A stretch of 35,077 bases of DNA from an uncultured Lachnospiraceae bacterium (GTDB lineage: Bacteria; Bacillota; Clostridia; Lachnospirales; Lachnospiraceae): the NCBI GenBank assembly GCA_947623805.1, contig CANQHZ010000034.1, forward strand, positions 1-35,077. Direction: 5' to 3'. Both the position numbers and the translations under genes were made by a program. Of the stretch, positions 32,013 to 35,077 are shown piece after piece. Positions within the stretch are counted from its first letter, which is position 1; every line of letters begins with the position of its first letter. The notes below the pieces were generated by a model, which did not search any database, was not told the origin of the DNA, and was given only the letters and a program-made list of their open reading frames with translations.

Positions 32013-33134
32013 TTATTTCTTCTTCGATGAAAAAATCCGTCCTGCAAGCTTTCCAAATACGCCCGTCTTTTTTTCCTCCGCGGGCAATTCATTCGTACTT
32101 TTTTCGATATTCTGCGGCTTTTTAGGCTTATCCGCCGCAATCCCCTCCGCTTTATCGCCCTTATCATCACCTTGCTCCCGAAATGTACCCACCTCTACAC
32201 CAAGCAGCTCCTCCATCATTCTATCGCAATCCAAATACCACGCTTTCTTTTCAGCACTGGAAAGATATGCGCTATCCGAATCAAGGTACTTCTGATAAAT
32301 ACGCGTAACAGCCACAGGCTTTTTCAGTATCCCATTGACCTTTTCAATCGGCGCTTCATATGTAATACACAAATCATCAGGCAATTTCTCCTGTCCAAGC
32401 AGCCATTCCGAATAGCTCTTTGAGAAATTTTCCGCCTCTGGCATAACGACCGCCGCAAACTCCTCCTCTGTCCAAAAACGCCGCGCCAGCATTATCAATC
32501 CATAGGCATTCTGGCACTGAATTTTTTTGTATGGCGCGATATCCATCTTGCCATACCCTGCACACACATTCTGCAGCGCCTCCAAAAAACGCGGGACATC
32601 GGCAGTCAAAACCGCCAATAAGGCTGAAACCACTGCTCTTTCCCATATAGGCTTCTTTGACGTCACAAACTTCTCCGCTTTCGCCATCACCTTGTCCTGC
32701 GCGTACACAGTGCTGTCCCCCGTATTATACAGCAGACATAAAAGCACATTAGTGCCGTTCACATACATCGGATACCCATTCCCAGAAAGAGGCAGCCCCT
32801 CCGGAAATACCCTGTAAACATTCTCCACGTCCGCACACGCCAATAAATCAAGCAGCGACCATAAATGCCAGCAATGGTCATAACCGCTCGAAGACGGCAA
32901 AAAACCCACTTTCGCCTCATGATAAAAGACACTTCTCAATCCCTCAAAATCATTTTCTTTTACAAATTGTCCCAACAGTTCCTCATAGACCGCCTGCAGA
33001 TAACTGTTCCCGCCCTGAATACATTTCAAAACTTTCCTATAATACTCCGGACTGCCCATATTGTCTTTCTTTCCCGCGCTCTCCGCAAACCGCTTTAAAT
33101 CATCCATATACTTATCAATTTCCACACTTGCCAT
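32013..33134 (-). CDS. Uncharacterised helical protein with basic tail
   Basis: 373 residues from the ATG at 33134, which has GGAG 7 nt upstream; an ATG nine codons earlier (33161) has a weaker site. The body to about residue 310 is helical (YNTGDSTVYAQDKVMAKAEKF, QNAYGLIMLARRFWTEEEF). A Lys/Asp/Pro-rich linker follows, then a short basic tail (GVFGKLAGRIFSSKKK). Similar helical proteins are found among immunity genes of polymorphic toxins, but I cannot assign a family. First gene of the run. Confidence 0.7.
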   Translation of the reverse strand: MASVEIDKYMDDLKRFAESAGKKDNMGSPEYYRKVLKCIQGGNSYLQAVYEELLGQFVKENDFEGLRSVFYHEAKVGFLPSSSGYDHCWHLWSLLDLLACADVENVYRVFPEGLPLSGNGYPMYVNGTNVLLCLLYNTGDSTVYAQDKVMAKAEKFVTSKKPIWERAVVSALLAVLTADVPRFLEALQNVCAGYGKMDIAPYKKIQCQNAYGLIMLARRFWTEEEFAAVVMPEAENFSKSYSEWLLGQEKLPDDLCITYEAPIEKVNGILKKPVAVTRIYQKYLDSDSAYLSSAEKKAWYLDCDRMMEELLGVEVGTFREQGDDKGDKAEGIAADKPKKPQNIEKSTNELPAEEKKTGVFGKLAGRIFSSKKK

Positions 33135-33185
33135 ATCCGTTCTCCATACTTTTAAATTCATTACTTATATTTCCGTATAAAAATC

Positions 33186-33219
33186 AAGTGCGACAGAGTT
33201 ATCAGCTCTTATCGCACTT
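33186..33219 (-). terminator. Terminator of the Uma2-type gene
   Basis: On the minus strand AAGTGCGA pairs with TCGCACTT, with inner AGAG/CTCT, followed by GATTTTTAT. Confidence 0.75.
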
Positions 33220-33242
33220 AATTTTACCACCTTGACTTAAAT

Positions 33243-33788
33243 TTACAGTTCCAAATTTGAAATGCGTATCGTAAAATCATTAAACAAGCTTGCGGGAATA
33301 TCCTCTGTAAAACTGTACTCTTTCATCTCGTCAAGTGCAAAGTCATATACCATAACCCTGCATTTCTCCTCATCAACAATCCAATACTCACGCACACCCG
33401 CACTCCTGTATTTAAAGAGCTTTGTAGTGTAATCTATCTTCCTGCTTGCAGGCGAAACTACCTCAATTATCCAGTCAGGCGCGCCGTTGCAGCCCTTATC
33501 ATCGAGCTTATTTAAATCACATATCGTGCTTATATCGGGCTCCACATATGTCTTGTTGTCGCCGTCAAGAAACACAGCAAATGGCGCTATATCAACCTCG
33601 CATCTATTGTTGTTATTGCGCTTTATATATTCGCGTATAGTCGCAAAAAGCTCGCCCACAATGCGCTGATGCTTCCTCGTCGCTGGTGACATATAATAAA
33701 CCTTTCCGTCAATCAGCTCAGCCCGTTGTCCGTCAGGCAAATCAAATACGTCATTGATAGTGTAACTGTTTGTTTCAGTAAGTGCCAT
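33243..33788 (-). CDS. Uma2 family endonuclease-fold protein (DUF820)
   Basis: 181 residues. The PD-(D/E)XK core of the Uma2 family is visible: the helix ELIDGKVYYMSPATRKHQRI, then VEPDISTIC (Asp), DWIIEVVSPASRKIDYTTKLFKY (Glu and Lys) and REYWIVD. Members are widespread, especially in cyanobacteria, with a nuclease-like fold but no established function. AAGGAGA stands before the ATG. Single gene with its own terminator. Confidence 0.88.
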   Translation of the reverse strand: MALTETNSYTINDVFDLPDGQRAELIDGKVYYMSPATRKHQRIVGELFATIREYIKRNNNNRCEVDIAPFAVFLDGDNKTYVEPDISTICDLNKLDDKGCNGAPDWIIEVVSPASRKIDYTTKLFKYRSAGVREYWIVDEEKCRVMVYDFALDEMKEYSFTEDIPASLFNDFTIRISNLEL

Positions 33789-33840
33789 TTATTTATATCT
33801 CCTTATTCCCTTAAATATAATTAGGCATTGGCGAAACCCT

Positions 33841-33873
33841 ATTCGACAACGTAGAATTTAGAACACATTTCGC
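33841..33873. repeat. Third copy of a short interspersed repeat
   Basis: ATTCGACAACGTAGAATTTAG followed directly by AACACATTTCGC. The same two pieces flank the large terminator hairpin at 15756-15874 and 17473-17588, where about 85 bp of hairpin separate them. Outer GCGAAA (33831-33836) and TTTCGC form a short inverted pair. Confidence 0.6.
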
Positions 33874-33920
33874 AATTACCTATTAACCACAATCTCATTA
33901 TACATTATATTTATCGACAA

Positions 33921-33980
33921 AAAAACCCCCGAAAGGAAATATTTTTCAAAATATTATGAAAACATTCCTCGGAGGTTTTT
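33921..33980 (-). terminator. Terminator of the etf operon
   Basis: On the minus strand AAAACCTCCGAGGAA pairs with TTCCTTTCGGGGGTTTT around an A/T-rich inner stem (AATATTTT/AAAATATT), and ends in TTTTTTTG. It lies 16 bp after the etfA stop codon. Confidence 0.88.
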
Positions 33981-33996
33981 AATTTAATGCTGCCAA

Positions 33997-35043
33997 TTAG
34001 TTCTTTGCCGCCATCTCAGCCTTAATCTGCTCTGTCAGCATAGGAACAATCTTGTTCAAATCGCCTACAATGCCATAGTCAGCTACATCAAAGATAGGAG
34101 CTGTCTCGTCTTTGTTGATTGCGATTATGATATCAGACTCCTCCATTCCTGCCAAATGCTGGATAGCGCCTGAAATACCGATTGCAAAGTAAACATTTGG
34201 GCGGACTGTCTTGCCTGTCTGTCCTACCTGCAGCTCCTTGCTTTTCCAGCCTGCGTCAACTACCGCGCGCGAGCAGCTTACCGTACCTCCGATAGCAGCC
34301 GCAAGGTCGTCAAGAAGCTTGAAATTCTCGGGGCTTCCTACGCCGCGCCCGCCTGATACAAGGATTTTCGCATCCATAATATCAACTGTATCTGTAAGGT
34401 TTTTAACTACCTTTACTATCTCGACATACTTGTTGTCGGGTGTAAATCCAGGATTGAACTCCTCAATCTCCGCCTTTGCGCCCTCGTTCTTCGGAAGCTT
34501 TTGCATAACGCCGGGACGTACCGTCGCCATCTGGGGGCGGAAATCAGGGCATGCGATTGTGGCAATCGTGTTGCCGCCAAACGCGGGACGCGTCATAAGA
34601 AGCTGATTGTGCTTCTGCTCCTTGCCAGGTACAGGATTAATAGGGAAATCGCCTATCTCAAGTGAGGTACAGTCAGCCGTAAGACCTGTATGTACTCTCG
34701 CTGACACTCTCGGGCCAAGGTCACGTCCTATAGCCGTAGCGCCTACAAGCAGTATCTCGGGCTTATATTTCTGAATAACAGATGCCAAAGCGTGGGCATA
34801 AGGCTCTGTCCTGTACTCCTTTAACTCGGGATCGTCTACCACGATAACCTTATCCGCGCCGTATGCAGCAAGCTCGTCTGCAAGCCCCTTTACTTCGCTT
34901 CCGACCAAAATAGCCGTTACCTGTGTCTCTAATTTTTCTGCAAGTCTTTTGCCCTCGCCGATCAGTTCAAGCGCAATGCTGCTCACCTTGTTATCTACCT
35001 GCTGGGCAAAGACAAACACTCCTTTATATTCTTCTAAATTCAT
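33997..35043 (-). CDS. etfA: Electron transfer flavoprotein subunit alpha
   Basis: 348 residues, complete. The N-terminal ETF domain (VFVFAQQVDNKVSSIALELIGEG) is followed by the C-terminal FAD-binding domain with VSGGRGVGSPENF, SRAVVDAGW, VGQTGKTV, YFAIGISGAIQHLAGM and AINKDETAPIFDVADYGIVGD. It carries electrons for an acyl-CoA dehydrogenase; in butyrate formers, with EtfB and Bcd it reduces crotonyl-CoA and bifurcates to ferredoxin. etfB and bcd would lie beyond the window edge on this strand. GGAGG stands about 10 nt before the ATG; the gene is last in its operon before a strong terminator. Confidence 0.94.
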   Translation of the reverse strand: MNLEEYKGVFVFAQQVDNKVSSIALELIGEGKRLAEKLETQVTAILVGSEVKGLADELAAYGADKVIVVDDPELKEYRTEPYAHALASVIQKYKPEILLVGATAIGRDLGPRVSARVHTGLTADCTSLEIGDFPINPVPGKEQKHNQLLMTRPAFGGNTIATIACPDFRPQMATVRPGVMQKLPKNEGAKAEIEEFNPGFTPDNKYVEIVKVVKNLTDTVDIMDAKILVSGGRGVGSPENFKLLDDLAAAIGGTVSCSRAVVDAGWKSKELQVGQTGKTVRPNVYFAIGISGAIQHLAGMEESDIIIAINKDETAPIFDVADYGIVGDLNKIVPMLTEQIKAEMAAKN

Positions 35044-35077
35044 TATTTTAATCCTCCATTCTGCGGAACCTCAAAAT

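Overview
This window most likely comes from a butyrate-forming member of the Clostridia, probably a Lachnospiraceae relative of Butyrivibrio or Coprococcus. The evidence is a phosphate butyryltransferase-butyrate kinase pair, an electron-transfer flavoprotein alpha subunit (etfA) of the butyryl-CoA dehydrogenase type, a Csp-like subtilase, a CotH-family protein, and Firmicute-style GGAGG ribosome binding sites. It is ordinary chromosome with accessory patches. No rRNA, tRNA, CRISPR array or intact mobile element was seen.

Layout, left to right. 1-3.3 kb, minus strand: split ThrE-type exporter (two subunits) followed by a Csp-like subtilisin. 3.4-4.4 kb: a Phd/PIN toxin-antitoxin pair and a gene-free 228-bp element with nearly identical 65-bp inverted arms. 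4.4-11.8 kb, minus strand: MATE transporter with a terminator-like leader hairpin, ferredoxin-like aldo/keto reductase, the end of a decayed IS30-type element, a HelD-like helicase, a YfcE-type phosphoesterase and a DUF4143 ATPase; a candidate small RNA lies on the plus strand between helicase and phosphoesterase. 12.0-14.5 kb, plus strand: LanF/E/G-type ABC exporter behind a promoter with 11-bp tandem repeats. 14.6-17.65 kb: PadR regulator, HAAS/DUF1700 membrane protein, SdpI-like protein, an EEP-fold hydrolase, and a decayed second copy of the HAAS-terminator-SdpI segment.

17.65-21.0 kb, minus strand: a LytTR response regulator, its AgrC-like GHKL sensor kinase (broken by a frameshift) and a coiled-coil FlxA-like protein. 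Two paired 9-bp direct repeats with 21-bp register, one before the regulator and one before the coiled-coil gene, sit at equal distances from matching -10 boxes and appear to define a small local regulon. 21.1-23.3 kb: ptb and buk make butyrate and ATP from butyryl-CoA. 23.3-26.7 kb, minus strand: an operon of a VTC-type polyphosphate polymerase, a DUF4956 membrane protein and a CotH-family extracytoplasmic kinase-like protein. 26.9-30.0 kb: XRE regulator, HD-domain hydrolase, and an unusual CBS-SGNH-CitC-like fusion carrying a 9-bp poly-G tract. 30.0-33.2 kb, minus strand: a compact run of a GNAT acetyltransferase and four proteins I do not recognise. 33.2-35.04 kb: a Uma2-type nuclease-fold protein and etfA, which with ptb/buk fits a butyryl-CoA to butyrate route.

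The strongest candidates for something undescribed are the LytTR two-site regulon with its coiled-coil target, the 65-bp-arm inverted-repeat element, the VTC-DUF4956-CotH operon, and the CBS-SGNH-CitC fusion with its homopolymer tract.
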